Source of the DNA: Kitasatospora phosalacinea
Lineage (GTDB): Bacteria > Actinomycetota > Actinomycetes > Streptomycetales > Streptomycetaceae
Direction of reading: 5' to 3'
DNA: 64,000 nt
NCBI RefSeq assembly: GCF_030268885.1
Contig: NZ_BSSA01000019.1
Coordinates: forward strand, 62,001 to 126,000
The notes beneath the pieces are model-generated. The model was not told where the DNA came from. It worked only from the letters and a program-made list of their open reading frames with translations, and ran no database searches. Position numbers and translations under genes: made by a program. Shown here piece by piece: positions 23,829 to 31,947 of this stretch (the stretch's first letter is position 1; each line of letters opens with the position of its first letter).

Positions 23829-25082
23829 TCAGGCGGGGGGCGTGAGCACCAGGCAGGCGTTCTGGCCGCCGAACCCGAAGGCGTTGACCAGGACGGGCGC
23901 GGGGGCGACGGGGCGCGGGGCGCCGTGGACGAGGTCGACCAGGTCGGCTTCGGGGCTGCGGTGCAGGTTGGCGATCGGCGGGACGAGGCCACGGGCGGCG
24001 CCGTGCAGGGCCAGGGCGGCGGCGAGGGCTCCGGCGGCGCCGATCAGGTGGCCGGTGACGCCCTTGACGGCGGTGACCGGCGGGGACTGGCCGCGGTAGC
24101 AGCGGGCGACGGCGCGGGCCTCGGCGCGGTCGCCGGGAACGGTGGAGGTGCCGTGGGCGCTGATGTGGCCGATGTCGGCGAGGGAGAGTCCGGCGTCGGC
24201 GACGGCCCGCTGCATGCAGCGGGCGGCGACCTCGCCGTCCTCGTGCGGGGCGGCGATGTGGAAGGCGTCGCAGTTCTCGGCGTAGCCCGCGATCTCGCCG
24301 TGGATGCGGGCGCCGCGGGCACGGGCCGACTCCCAGCGTTCCAGGACCAGGACCGCGGCGCCCTCGCCCATCACGAAACCGTCCCGGTCGGCGTCGAACG
24401 GGCGGCTGGCCAGGGCGGGTTGGTCGTTGCGCAGGGACAGCGCACGCATCCGGGCGAAGGCGCCCATCACCACGGTGCTGACCGCCGCGTCGACGCCGCC
24501 GGCCACCGCGACGTCCAGTTCGCCGTGCCGGATCCGGCGAGCGGCCTCGCCGAGGGCGGTGCCGCCGCTGGCGCAAGCGCTGGAGTAGGTGGTGCAGACG
24601 CCCTGGAAGCCGTGGCGCAGCGCGACCCGGCAGGCGGGCGAGTTGGCCATGGTCCGCGGGACGGTGTGCACGGGCAGGTCGCGGGGGCGGTCGACGTAGC
24701 CCGCGGTGGCGGCCTCCATGCTGGACAGGCCGCCGATGCCGGTGCCGATCTGCACGCCGATCCGCTCACGCGGCACCCCGGCGGGCAGGGCGGCGTCGGT
24801 GAGGGCGTCGTCCGCGGCGCACAGCAGCAGTTGCGCGGGGCGGTCGATCTGCCGGACCTCACGGCGGCCGAGGTACGCCTCCGGGTCGAACTCCGGTACC
24901 AGGCAGGCGAAGTGGACCGGCAGGTCGGCCTCCACCAGCCGTTCCACCCGGGTGGCGGCGGAACGGCCGGCCAGCACCGCGGCGTACACCTGGTCGAGGG
25001 TGTGGCCCGCGGGTGACTTGAGGCCGATGCCGGTGACGGCGACCCGGTGGCCGCCCGAGGGGTGCCGGTGCGGCGCGCTCAC
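23829..25082 (-). CDS. beta-ketoacyl-ACP synthase, FabF-like
   Basis: This 417-aa thiolase-fold enzyme is complete: active-site Cys in TYSSACASGG (C170), catalytic His in SAHGTSTVPGD (H310), K340 and H345 in VKGVTGHLIGAAG, and the C-terminal NAFGFGGQNACLVL. It condenses an acyl chain with malonyl-ACP. No chain-length factor, acyltransferase, ketoreductase or dehydratase lies in the cluster, so it would depend on primary fatty-acid enzymes or act once. GTG 25082 overlaps the ACP stop as GTGA, so the two are coupled. Confidence 0.92.
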   Translation of the reverse strand: MSAPHRHPSGGHRVAVTGIGLKSPAGHTLDQVYAAVLAGRSAATRVERLVEADLPVHFACLVPEFDPEAYLGRREVRQIDRPAQLLLCAADDALTDAALPAGVPRERIGVQIGTGIGGLSSMEAATAGYVDRPRDLPVHTVPRTMANSPACRVALRHGFQGVCTTYSSACASGGTALGEAARRIRHGELDVAVAGGVDAAVSTVVMGAFARMRALSLRNDQPALASRPFDADRDGFVMGEGAAVLVLERWESARARGARIHGEIAGYAENCDAFHIAAPHEDGEVAARCMQRAVADAGLSLADIGHISAHGTSTVPGDRAEARAVARCYRGQSPPVTAVKGVTGHLIGAAGALAAALALHGAARGLVPPIANLHRSPEADLVDLVHGAPRPVAPAPVLVNAFGFGGQNACLVLTPPA

Positions 25083-25402
25083 GCGGGGCCGCCCGGGGCC
25101 GGCGTCAGGGTGATCACCGCGTGGGCGGTGCGGCTGGCCGGGTCGGCGGTGGCGGGGTCGGCGAACCGGGCGTGCAGCAGGTCGACGGCGTGGCCGAGGT
25201 CGCGGGCCGAGAGGAGGTCGTCGGGGTCGATCCGCAGGCACAGGGTGCGTTCCAACCGGGCGCCGATCTCCATGAGTTCGAGGCTGTCGATGCCGAACTC
25301 CTCGGCCAGGCCGGTGCGTTCCCCCAGCTCCTCGGGGTCGGTGCCGAGGACGTCGGAGACGACCGTCCGGACGGTGGCGGCGAGTTCCTCACGTGTGGGC
25401 AT
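25079..25402 (-). CDS. acyl carrier protein
   Basis: The 107-aa protein has a normal ACP domain in its first 80 residues with the phosphopantetheine site FGIDSLELMEIG (S40), plus an unusual 25-residue Ala/Pro/Thr-rich tail. It would carry the growing chain for the ketosynthase. Its start lies inside the aminotransferase gene (14-nt overlap) and its stop overlaps the ketosynthase start. Confidence 0.92.
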   Translation of the reverse strand: MPTREELAATVRTVVSDVLGTDPEELGERTGLAEEFGIDSLELMEIGARLERTLCLRIDPDDLLSARDLGHAVDLLHARFADPATADPASRTAHAVITLTPAPGGPA

Positions 25403-26699
25403 CCGGGTGCGCTCCTTCGCTGGTTCCTACGTCGGTGGTCCGCAGGGTCCGTTCGGTGGCGGCCAGTGCGGAGTCCAGGATGCTTGCGGCTTCGGCGAGT
25501 TGGGCCGGGGTGGTGAGCAGTGGCGGCAGCAGCCGGACGGTGGTGGGGCGGCTCAGGCAGGGCGAGACCAGCAGGCCGGTGGCGGCGAGTTCGAGCACGG
25601 TGGCACCCGCGGCCCGCGGGGAGGTGCAGTCGAGGCCGCGCAGCAGTCCGCGGCCGGGCACGGCCCGCACCACCCGGGGGTGGCGCTCCTGGAGGCCGGT
25701 CAGCAGGACGTCCAGTTGTGCGGCCAACGACTCTCCGTGGTCCGCGAGTTGTTCGATGGCGTCGAGGGCGGCGGGGACGGCGGCGCAGCTCAGCGGGTGG
25801 CCGCCGAAGGTCGCCGAGTGCAGGAACGGGTCGGCGGCCAGCGGCGCGTACAGGCGCTCGGAGCACAGCAGGGCGGAGAGCGGGACGACGCCGCCGCCCA
25901 GCGGTTTGCCGAGCAGCACTCCGTCGACGGGCAGGCCGTCGGCGAGGGCGACCGAGCGTTCGCCGCAGCGGCGCAGGCCGCACTGGATCTCGTCGGCGAT
26001 CACGAAGGCGCCGTCGCGGGCCGCGTCCGCGCACCACTGCCGGAGCACCTCGGTGGGCAGCGGCAGGGCGCCGTTCTCGCCCTGCACGGGTTCGAAGACG
26101 AGCGCGGCCACCCGGCCGCCCGCGGTCTCCCGGCCGACCGCCGCCGGGTCCTCGGCGTCGACGTGCACGACGTCGACCTCGCTGCCGAGCAGGCCGCGCC
26201 GGTACAGCGGGCTGTGGGTGAGCGCGAGGGCGCCCAGCGACTTGCCGTGGAAGGCGCCGCGGACGGCCAGCACCCGGGGGCGGCCGGTCGCCAACCTGGC
26301 CAGTTTGACCGCGACTTCGACCGCGTCGGCGCCGTTCAGGCCGAAGTGGACCTTGGGGAGCGCGTCGCCGAGGTAGCCGCTGAGCCGGGCGGCGGCCGCG
26401 GCGGCGACCGGGTTGGCCAGAGCGCGGGTCGAGGTCGGCATGGCGTCCAGCTGGGCGCGGACGGCGGCGGTGACGGCGGGGTGGCGGTGGCCGAGCAGGG
26501 TGACGGCGTAGGAGCCGAAGTCCAGCGCGGTGCGGCCGTCGGAGAGCGTCACCCGGCAGCCCTCGGCGACCGACTCGACGGCGCCGCGCCCGGCGAAGCC
26601 GCCGGTCAGGGCGAGCTTCGGGGAGCAGTGGCGGCGCAGCCGGTCGAAGACCGGGCCCGCCCCGGTGTCCGTCGCCGGGTTCGGGAGGGCGGTGGTCAC
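25389..26699 (-). CDS. class III PLP-dependent aminotransferase
   Basis: The 436-aa enzyme shows fold-type-I features: GLNGADAVEVAVKLAR, RGAFHGKSLGAL, FEPVQGENGALPLP, the PLP-binding Asp in VIADEIQCGLRR, and the Schiff-base Lys in LLGKPLGGGVVP (K265). Relatives are ornithine and omega-amino transferases. Next to an ACP, ketosynthase and thioester-reductase-like gene it may install an amine on a chain-end aldehyde or keto group. It overlaps the SRPBCC gene by 4 nt (ATGA) and the ACP gene by 14 nt. Confidence 0.9.
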   Translation of the reverse strand: MTTALPNPATDTGAGPVFDRLRRHCSPKLALTGGFAGRGAVESVAEGCRVTLSDGRTALDFGSYAVTLLGHRHPAVTAAVRAQLDAMPTSTRALANPVAAAAAARLSGYLGDALPKVHFGLNGADAVEVAVKLARLATGRPRVLAVRGAFHGKSLGALALTHSPLYRRGLLGSEVDVVHVDAEDPAAVGRETAGGRVAALVFEPVQGENGALPLPTEVLRQWCADAARDGAFVIADEIQCGLRRCGERSVALADGLPVDGVLLGKPLGGGVVPLSALLCSERLYAPLAADPFLHSATFGGHPLSCAAVPAALDAIEQLADHGESLAAQLDVLLTGLQERHPRVVRAVPGRGLLRGLDCTSPRAAGATVLELAATGLLVSPCLSRPTTVRLLPPLLTTPAQLAEAASILDSALAATERTLRTTDVGTSEGAHPDAHT

Positions 26700-27151
26700 C
26701 GGGCGGCTCCCGGAAGGAGCATCCGCTGTTCGAGGGCGGCGAGCATCTGCGCGGCGCTGTCCCGCAGCGCGTCCGCCGCGACCGGGTTGAGCATCTCGGC
26801 GAGCAGCGGGATGCCGAGGTCGAAGTCGACGTGCAGGGCGACGGTGCTGCCGCCGCCGGGCGCGGCCCGCACCGCCCAGTGGCCGCTGAACGCGCCCAGG
26901 TCACCGGTGAGTTGCTCGAAGTCGAAGCGGCGCGCGGCGTGGTCGATCAGCTCCGTCTCGGTCCAGCGCAGCACGGAGCCCTGCAGCCGGACCGACCATG
27001 CGGTGGTGCGGTGCCGCTCGTCGGGCTGCTCGACCAGTTCGACCGCGTCCACGCTCTCCATGCAGGCGGGGTAGCCGAGGACGTCCACCACCACCGGCCA
27101 GGCCACCTCGGGCGGGGCGGCGACGGGCAACTCCACTTCAACGTGCGGCAC
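26696..27151 (-). CDS. SRPBCC (START/polyketide-cyclase-like) protein
   Basis: The 151-aa protein begins PHVEVELPVAAPPEVAWPVV and follows the helix-grip pattern of coenzyme Q-binding/aromatase-cyclase proteins, including the central DFEQLTGDLGAFSGHWAVR and a long C-terminal helix. Such proteins hold hydrophobic ligands and in type II polyketide clusters direct cyclisation. Here it may shape or shuttle the ACP-bound product. Its 3' end overlaps the aminotransferase start and its 5' end overlaps the GNAT gene by 14 nt. Confidence 0.8.
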   Translation of the reverse strand: MPHVEVELPVAAPPEVAWPVVVDVLGYPACMESVDAVELVEQPDERHRTTAWSVRLQGSVLRWTETELIDHAARRFDFEQLTGDLGAFSGHWAVRAAPGGGSTVALHVDFDLGIPLLAEMLNPVAADALRDSAAQMLAALEQRMLLPGAAR

Positions 27152-28391
27152 GGGACGGCCTCTCCTCGGAACGGCTGGTGGTGGCAGGGGGGTCGGGGTG
27201 GGGGCGGGCGACGCGGGGGCGGTCGGGCGGACGGGCGGGCAGGCCCAGCGCCCCGGCGCGGGCGGCCGCCAGGGCGGGCGGGAGCAGGCGCCGTAGCACG
27301 GCCCGGGGCAGCGGCCGCAGGTGGGTCATCGCGTGCCACTGCTCGACCAGGGCGCAGCCCATCTCGGTCTTCGGGAGGTACGCGGTCTGGGCGAAGCGGA
27401 TGTGCCCGCAGCCGGCGGCCATCGCCAGCCGGACGGCCGCGTAGTGCAGGTTGTGGTAGAGCGCGGCCCGGTGCGCGAGGCGGTAGTCCAGGCCGATCCG
27501 GGCGCCGGTGGCACCGTTCCCGGCGAACAGGCAGAGCAGGAACCCGACCAGCTCCCGCTGTTCGCCGCCCTGTTGCCCGCCCTCGTCGAAGCAGGCCAGC
27601 AGGCGGCTGCCGGGGTCGGCGGCGACGGCGGCCAGGAAGGCGTGGTCCAGCACGTCCAGTGTCTGGTCGGCCCGGTCCATCACCTGCCGGTACAGCGGCA
27701 GCAGTTGGGGCACCAGGTGGTCGAACTCGGTCAACTCCTCGATCCCCAGGCCGGGCTGGGCTTCGAAGCGGCGGATCTTGGCCCGGGCGTTGCGCCGCGG
27801 CTTGGCCGGGAGGGCGGCCAGGTAGTGGGCGAACGAATCGGCGGACAGGGCGAGTTCGGTGTCGGGCAGGGCGGGGGCGAGGAAGAACCCGGCCTCCTTC
27901 AACGGGGTGCGCAGCGGGGCGAGGTCGGGCCCGGTGAAGTCCTTGAGGACCACGGTGCCCAGCCCTTCGCGCCGGGCCAGGTCCAGGGCGGTCGCGACCA
28001 GCAGCCGCCCGGCCCGGTCGTCCGGCGGCTGCACGGCGAGCAGGCGACCCTGGCCGAGCAGGTTGCCGCACAGCAGCATCGGCACCCGCAGCAGGCGGGG
28101 TGCGCGGCGGCGCAGCGGGGCGAGCAGGCGGCGCTCGCGCGGGCCGAGGATCCGGTCCACCTGCAGGTCGGGGAAGAGGCACAGCGGCAGCACCGCGACG
28201 GGTTCGCCGGCCCGGCGCAGCAGCAGGTAGGCGTACCCGGCCGGTCCGACCCGGCTGCCTTCCAGTGCCGCGAAGACCTCCCGGGACCACATGGGGTCGT
28301 CGGCCGGGGCCAGCCGCTCCCACAGCCCGGGCGGCAACTCCGCGATGCCGCGCAGCACGTCGACCCGGTACGGGCCGTCTCCGGGGCGCAC
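27138..28391 (-). CDS. GNAT-superfamily (FemX/BioF2-like) acyltransferase
   Basis: The 417-aa protein fits the double-GNAT group: a first fold around SRVGPAGYAYLLLRRAGEP, a central basic patch PAKPRRNARAKIRRFEAQPG, and a second fold with ELVGFLLCLFAGNGATGARI. The last 45 residues are low-complexity Pro/Arg and overlap the next gene. These enzymes transfer acyl or aminoacyl groups to amines. Within this operon it may acylate the amine produced by the aminotransferase, which is speculation. It starts 3 nt from the stop of the preceding gene. Confidence 0.7.
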   Translation of the reverse strand: MRPGDGPYRVDVLRGIAELPPGLWERLAPADDPMWSREVFAALEGSRVGPAGYAYLLLRRAGEPVAVLPLCLFPDLQVDRILGPRERRLLAPLRRRAPRLLRVPMLLCGNLLGQGRLLAVQPPDDRAGRLLVATALDLARREGLGTVVLKDFTGPDLAPLRTPLKEAGFFLAPALPDTELALSADSFAHYLAALPAKPRRNARAKIRRFEAQPGLGIEELTEFDHLVPQLLPLYRQVMDRADQTLDVLDHAFLAAVAADPGSRLLACFDEGGQQGGEQRELVGFLLCLFAGNGATGARIGLDYRLAHRAALYHNLHYAAVRLAMAAGCGHIRFAQTAYLPKTEMGCALVEQWHAMTHLRPLPRAVLRRLLPPALAAARAGALGLPARPPDRPRVARPHPDPPATTSRSEERPSRAAR

Positions 28392-28394
28392 CGG

Positions 28395-29525
28395 TCAGCC
28401 GATCCGCAGCGGGCGGCCGTCCAGGAACTCCCGCAGCGGGCGGGCCATCCTGGTGCGGGCCGGCGGGTGGAAGGTCAGGCCGGTGGCGGCGGCGGCCAGG
28501 TAGGAGCCGTCCGGGGAGGTGATGAAGGCCATGCCGCCGAGCGCGGCCAGGCAGGTGCGGGCGGTTTCGGCGATGGCGTCCTGCGCGGCGTAGCGGGCGG
28601 TCAGGGCGCGCACCAGCAGCGCCTCGTCCAGGGGTTCGTCCGCCATCGCCCGGGCGACGGCCTCCACGGCGAGCATCGCGGCCTCGACCGGGACGAGGTG
28701 GGCGGTCGGGTCGTCCGCGTCGCCGCCGGGGCGCTGCAGGGTCCGTTCGACCAGGGCGCTGGCCACGCCCAGGTAGCCCGCGGTCAGCAGCAGTTCGAAC
28801 CAGAGGAAGCCCGCGACGTTCAGGGCGTCCGGCACGGCGTCCGCGGTGACCTCGGTGGGGACCACCATGGACGGGTCCAACTCGACGTCGGTGAGCCGGA
28901 CTTCGTCGCTCTCGGCGCCTGCCAGGAGGGGGGTTCCCCAGAACGGGCGGACGGTGATGCCCGGGCTGTCGGCGGGGATCAACGCCACCGCCAGCCGGTC
29001 GACGCCGTCCGGGCCGGTCAGCGCGACCGACGCGGTCAGCAGGTCCATCGAACGGGAGAGGCTGCACGGCATCTTGCTGCCGTTCAGCACGATCCGGTCG
29101 CCGCGGCGCTCGGCGGTGAGGTGCGGGGCGAGGATGTTCTGCCCGGCCCGGCCCTCGGCGAACGCGGAGGCCACCAGCAGCCGCTGCTTGGCGACGGACT
29201 CCAGCAGCGCCCCCTCCAGGCCGTCCCCGTACTTCGCGGCCTCGACCAGCCCCGCGACCGAGAAGTGGTGCATGGTGGTGGCCACCGCCAGCGAGGGACA
29301 GCGGGCCCCGACCGCGCGCTGCACCCGGACGGCCTGCAGCGCGCTCGCGCCCGCGCCGGAGTACGCGGCGGGCACCAGCAGCCCCGGGCCGCCCGCCTCC
29401 TTGAACGCGGCGATCGCCGGGCTGGGCGTGCGTTCCAGCTCGGCGAGCGGGTGGCCGGCCAGCACCCGGTCCAACCCGGGCATGAACGCCTCCAGTTCGG
29501 CGCGTTCGCGGTGCAGGAAGTTCAC
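28395..29525 (-). CDS. acyl-CoA (acyl-ACP) dehydrogenase-like flavoprotein
   Basis: The 376-aa protein has the acyl-CoA dehydrogenase layout: N-terminal helices (AFKEAGGPGLLVPAAYSGAG), a middle beta domain (NGSKMPCSLSRSMDLLTASV, where family members bind FAD) and C-terminal helices ending CLAALGGMAFITSPDGS. It should desaturate an acyl chain, perhaps while ACP-bound. The catalytic Glu cannot be placed with certainty. The GTG at 29525 is preferred because GAAGGA precedes it; an in-frame GTG at 29558 lacks a ribosome site. Confidence 0.8.
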   Translation of the reverse strand: MNFLHRERAELEAFMPGLDRVLAGHPLAELERTPSPAIAAFKEAGGPGLLVPAAYSGAGASALQAVRVQRAVGARCPSLAVATTMHHFSVAGLVEAAKYGDGLEGALLESVAKQRLLVASAFAEGRAGQNILAPHLTAERRGDRIVLNGSKMPCSLSRSMDLLTASVALTGPDGVDRLAVALIPADSPGITVRPFWGTPLLAGAESDEVRLTDVELDPSMVVPTEVTADAVPDALNVAGFLWFELLLTAGYLGVASALVERTLQRPGGDADDPTAHLVPVEAAMLAVEAVARAMADEPLDEALLVRALTARYAAQDAIAETARTCLAALGGMAFITSPDGSYLAAAATGLTFHPPARTRMARPLREFLDGRPLRIG

Positions 29526-29575
29526 GGGCACGTCCTTCGGGAGGGGCGGGTGCGGCACGGGGACGAGGGGGGTGC

Positions 29576-30829
29576 TCAGCCGGTGGCCGCCAGGGGCAGG
29601 GTGTCGAACGAGCGCAGGCAGGCCGAGGCGCGCCGCACCGGCTCCCCGGCCGGGACCAGCCCGGGGAGGCGGTCGAGCAGCGGGCCCAGCAGCAGTACCG
29701 CCTCCAGCCGGGCCAGCGCCGCGCCGAAGCAGTAGTGCGGCCCGGCGCCGAAGCTCAGCACGCGCACGTCCGGGCGGCGGACCAGGAAGGCGTCCGGGTC
29801 CGGGTGGCGGCGCGGGTCCCGGTTGGCGGCGCCCAGCACCGCGGTCACGCTGCCACCGGCCGGGACGGGCAGGCCGCCGATCTCGACGGGTTCCAGCGCC
29901 AGCCGCTCGGTCATCAGCACCGGGCCGTCCCAGCGCAGCGCCTCCTCGACGGCGCCGGGCAGCAGTCCCGGGTCGGCCCGGAGCAGCGCGGTCTGGTCGG
30001 GGTGGGTGAGCAGGGCGTGTACCGCCGTCCCGAGCAGGCCGGCGGTGGTCTCGAACCCGGCGACGAAGACCAGCAGCAGCAGGTCCGCCAACTCGCTTTC
30101 CCCGAGCGGACGGTGGGTACCGGGGCGGTCGGCGAGCAGCGCCGTGGCGAGGTCCTCGGCCGGGCGGGCCCGGCGTTCACGCAGCAGCCCGGCGAAGTAC
30201 GCCCGCAGCGCGGTCACCGCCGCGTCCGCCCGCTGCCAGTCCTCGTCCGAGCGGACCGGTTCCAGCAGGCGCGCGGCGTCCCGGCCGAGGCGGTGGAACT
30301 GCTCCCGGTCAGCCCGGGGCACGCCGATCAGTTCGCCCACCACCGCGACCGGCAGCGGGTAGCCGACCAGGGCCTGGAAATCCGCGGTCGCGCCGCCGGA
30401 GAGCGCGTCCGCGAAACGGTCGAGGAGTTCGTCGACGGTCCTCTGCACGCCCGCCGAGAGTTCGGCTGCCCGGCGGGGCCCGAACGCCGCCGTCAGCGGG
30501 GTGCGCAGCCGCGCGTGGGCGGGGCCGTTGGTGCCGAGCAGCGAGGCGTAGAAGAAGTCCGCCGCGGGCCGGGCCGCCCAGTCGGGGTGCTCGCGGTGCA
30601 GCCAGGCGGCGTCCGGCACCGCGAAGGCCGGCCCCGCCAGCACGGCCTGGCAGTCGGCGAAGCCGGTCAGGAAACGGGTGCCGGTCTCCGGGTCGTACAG
30701 CACCGGGGCGCTCTCCCGCAGGCGGGCGAGCAGGGCGTAGGGGCCCGCCGGAGAGGAGGTTGCGCCCGGGGCGAGGACTGCGCGCAGCAGGCCGAGCGCA
30801 CCCGCCCGGTCGGCCGCCGCACCGTTCAC
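29576..30829 (-). CDS. cytochrome P450
   Basis: The 417-aa P450 carries the I-helix oxygen motif VFVAGFETTAG, the K-helix ExxR (EEALR) and the heme-binding loop LSFGAGPHYCFG with C367. It is soluble and bacterial in type and needs external ferredoxin/reductase, which are not encoded nearby. As the first gene of the eight-gene operon it probably tailors the product by hydroxylation or oxidation. GTG 30829 is chosen for the usual P450 length; an upstream extension in frame would be Ala/Gly-rich. The region upstream has a nested AT-rich palindrome. Confidence 0.9.
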   Translation of the reverse strand: MNGAAADRAGALGLLRAVLAPGATSSPAGPYALLARLRESAPVLYDPETGTRFLTGFADCQAVLAGPAFAVPDAAWLHREHPDWAARPAADFFYASLLGTNGPAHARLRTPLTAAFGPRRAAELSAGVQRTVDELLDRFADALSGGATADFQALVGYPLPVAVVGELIGVPRADREQFHRLGRDAARLLEPVRSDEDWQRADAAVTALRAYFAGLLRERRARPAEDLATALLADRPGTHRPLGESELADLLLLVFVAGFETTAGLLGTAVHALLTHPDQTALLRADPGLLPGAVEEALRWDGPVLMTERLALEPVEIGGLPVPAGGSVTAVLGAANRDPRRHPDPDAFLVRRPDVRVLSFGAGPHYCFGAALARLEAVLLLGPLLDRLPGLVPAGEPVRRASACLRSFDTLPLAATG

Positions 30830-30941
30830 CGAAACTCGCCCACCTTCAGCCGCCGCCGCGCACGCCGGGTCGCCGAACCGGCCCGCACTCTGCGATTCGT
30901 TCGGACAGAGAGTACCCGAACCGGAATTCCCGCGCACATTT

Positions 30942-30998
30942 GAAAATCATTCAAGTTCCCATTTCTCCATGGGAATTACTACTCTTCAGATGATTTTC
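30942..30998. promoter_or_regulatory. nested AT-rich inverted repeats upstream of the P450 operon
   Basis: GAAAATCAT (30942-30950) is mirrored by ATGATTTTC (30990-30998). Inside, TTCCCAT (30956-30962) is mirrored by ATGGGAA (30969-30975). This island of low GC lies in the only gap upstream of the operon. TGAAAATCATT matches one side of the TGAAAATNATTTTCA Zur-box consensus known from Streptomyces. It could instead be a terminator for the minus-strand gene ending at 31018. Confidence 0.5.
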
Positions 30999-31017
30999 CG
31001 GCCGGTACCGCGGAGGG

Positions 31018-31947
31018 TCAGGCCGCGGGCCCGGAGGGTCCGCGGCGCTCGGTCCGCCGTCGGAGGACGACCGCTGCGGCGGCCAGCGCGGCGACGACGG
31101 CTGCGGCGCCCAGGGCGACGGCCCAGGGGCGGGACGCCGACGCCCGCGGGGCGCCGGCCGTGGCGGGGGCGGAGGCCGCCGGTGGCGGAGCCGGCGGGGC
31201 GGTGCCGACGGGGGCGCTGCTCGCGGCGGCGGAGGCGTCCGTTCCCGGCGAGGCGGTCGCCGGGCTCGCGGAGGACGGGGCCGGGGCGGACGGGAGGGTG
31301 GTGGAGGACGGCGTGGGCGAGGCCTTCGCCGGGGTGACCTCGAAGGGGGCGACGGTGCCGTCCTGGCCCGCGTTCAGGGTGCAGGGGACGTCGACCCGGC
31401 CGGGACCGGCCAGGTTGCCGTCGGCGTCCCTGGGCACCAGGTGGAGGGTGAAGTTCCCGGCGCTCACGCGTCCGCTGCCGGGGCGGCCGAAGGAGAGCCG
31501 GGGCGCGTTGCCGGTGGCGGGGATCTCGAAGGCGCCGTAGGCGGGGACGGAGGTCCGGGTGATGGCGAGGTGGACGGGGACGACCGTCTCGCCCTGCGGG
31601 GCGAGGACCCGGGTCTCGGCGTCGACCGAGCCTTCGATGGTGCGCACCCCGAGGACGTAGCGCAGGCCGATGGTGAAGGACGCCTCGACGGTGGCGGTAG
31701 CCCGGACGGCGAAGGCCGGGCTGGACTCGCCGACCGGCAGTGTGTCCGGGACGTCCGCGGAGATCCCGGCGGTGATGGCCTGTCCGCCGATGGTCGGGAA
31801 GACGCAGGTGTAGTGCAGGGTGGGGGTGGCGGGCCGGGCGGCCGCGGGGGCGGTGCCCAGGGCGCCGACCAGCGCGGTGGCGGTCGCGGCGACGGCCGCG
31901 CGCCGGGTGCGCCCGCTCGGGCGGCGGGTACGGGATCCGGCGCTCAT
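31018..31947 (-). CDS. secreted, membrane-anchored DUF6801-like surface protein
   Basis: The 309-aa protein has a signal peptide (about 18-40, AAVAATATALVGALGTAPAA), then a domain with LHYTCVFPTIGGQAITAGIS and VDVPCTLNAGQDGTV that resembles the DUF6801 surface domain. A long Pro/Ser/Ala/Thr linker and a C-terminal helix (WAVALGAAAVVAALAAAAVV) with an RRRTERR tail follow. It should stand on the outer face of the membrane with one Cys pair as a likely disulfide. Its ATG overlaps the stop of the NACHT gene as ATGA, so the two are made together. Function unknown. Confidence 0.75.
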   Translation of the reverse strand: MSAGSRTRRPSGRTRRAAVAATATALVGALGTAPAAARPATPTLHYTCVFPTIGGQAITAGISADVPDTLPVGESSPAFAVRATATVEASFTIGLRYVLGVRTIEGSVDAETRVLAPQGETVVPVHLAITRTSVPAYGAFEIPATGNAPRLSFGRPGSGRVSAGNFTLHLVPRDADGNLAGPGRVDVPCTLNAGQDGTVAPFEVTPAKASPTPSSTTLPSAPAPSSASPATASPGTDASAAASSAPVGTAPPAPPPAASAPATAGAPRASASRPWAVALGAAAVVAALAAAAVVLRRRTERRGPSGPAA

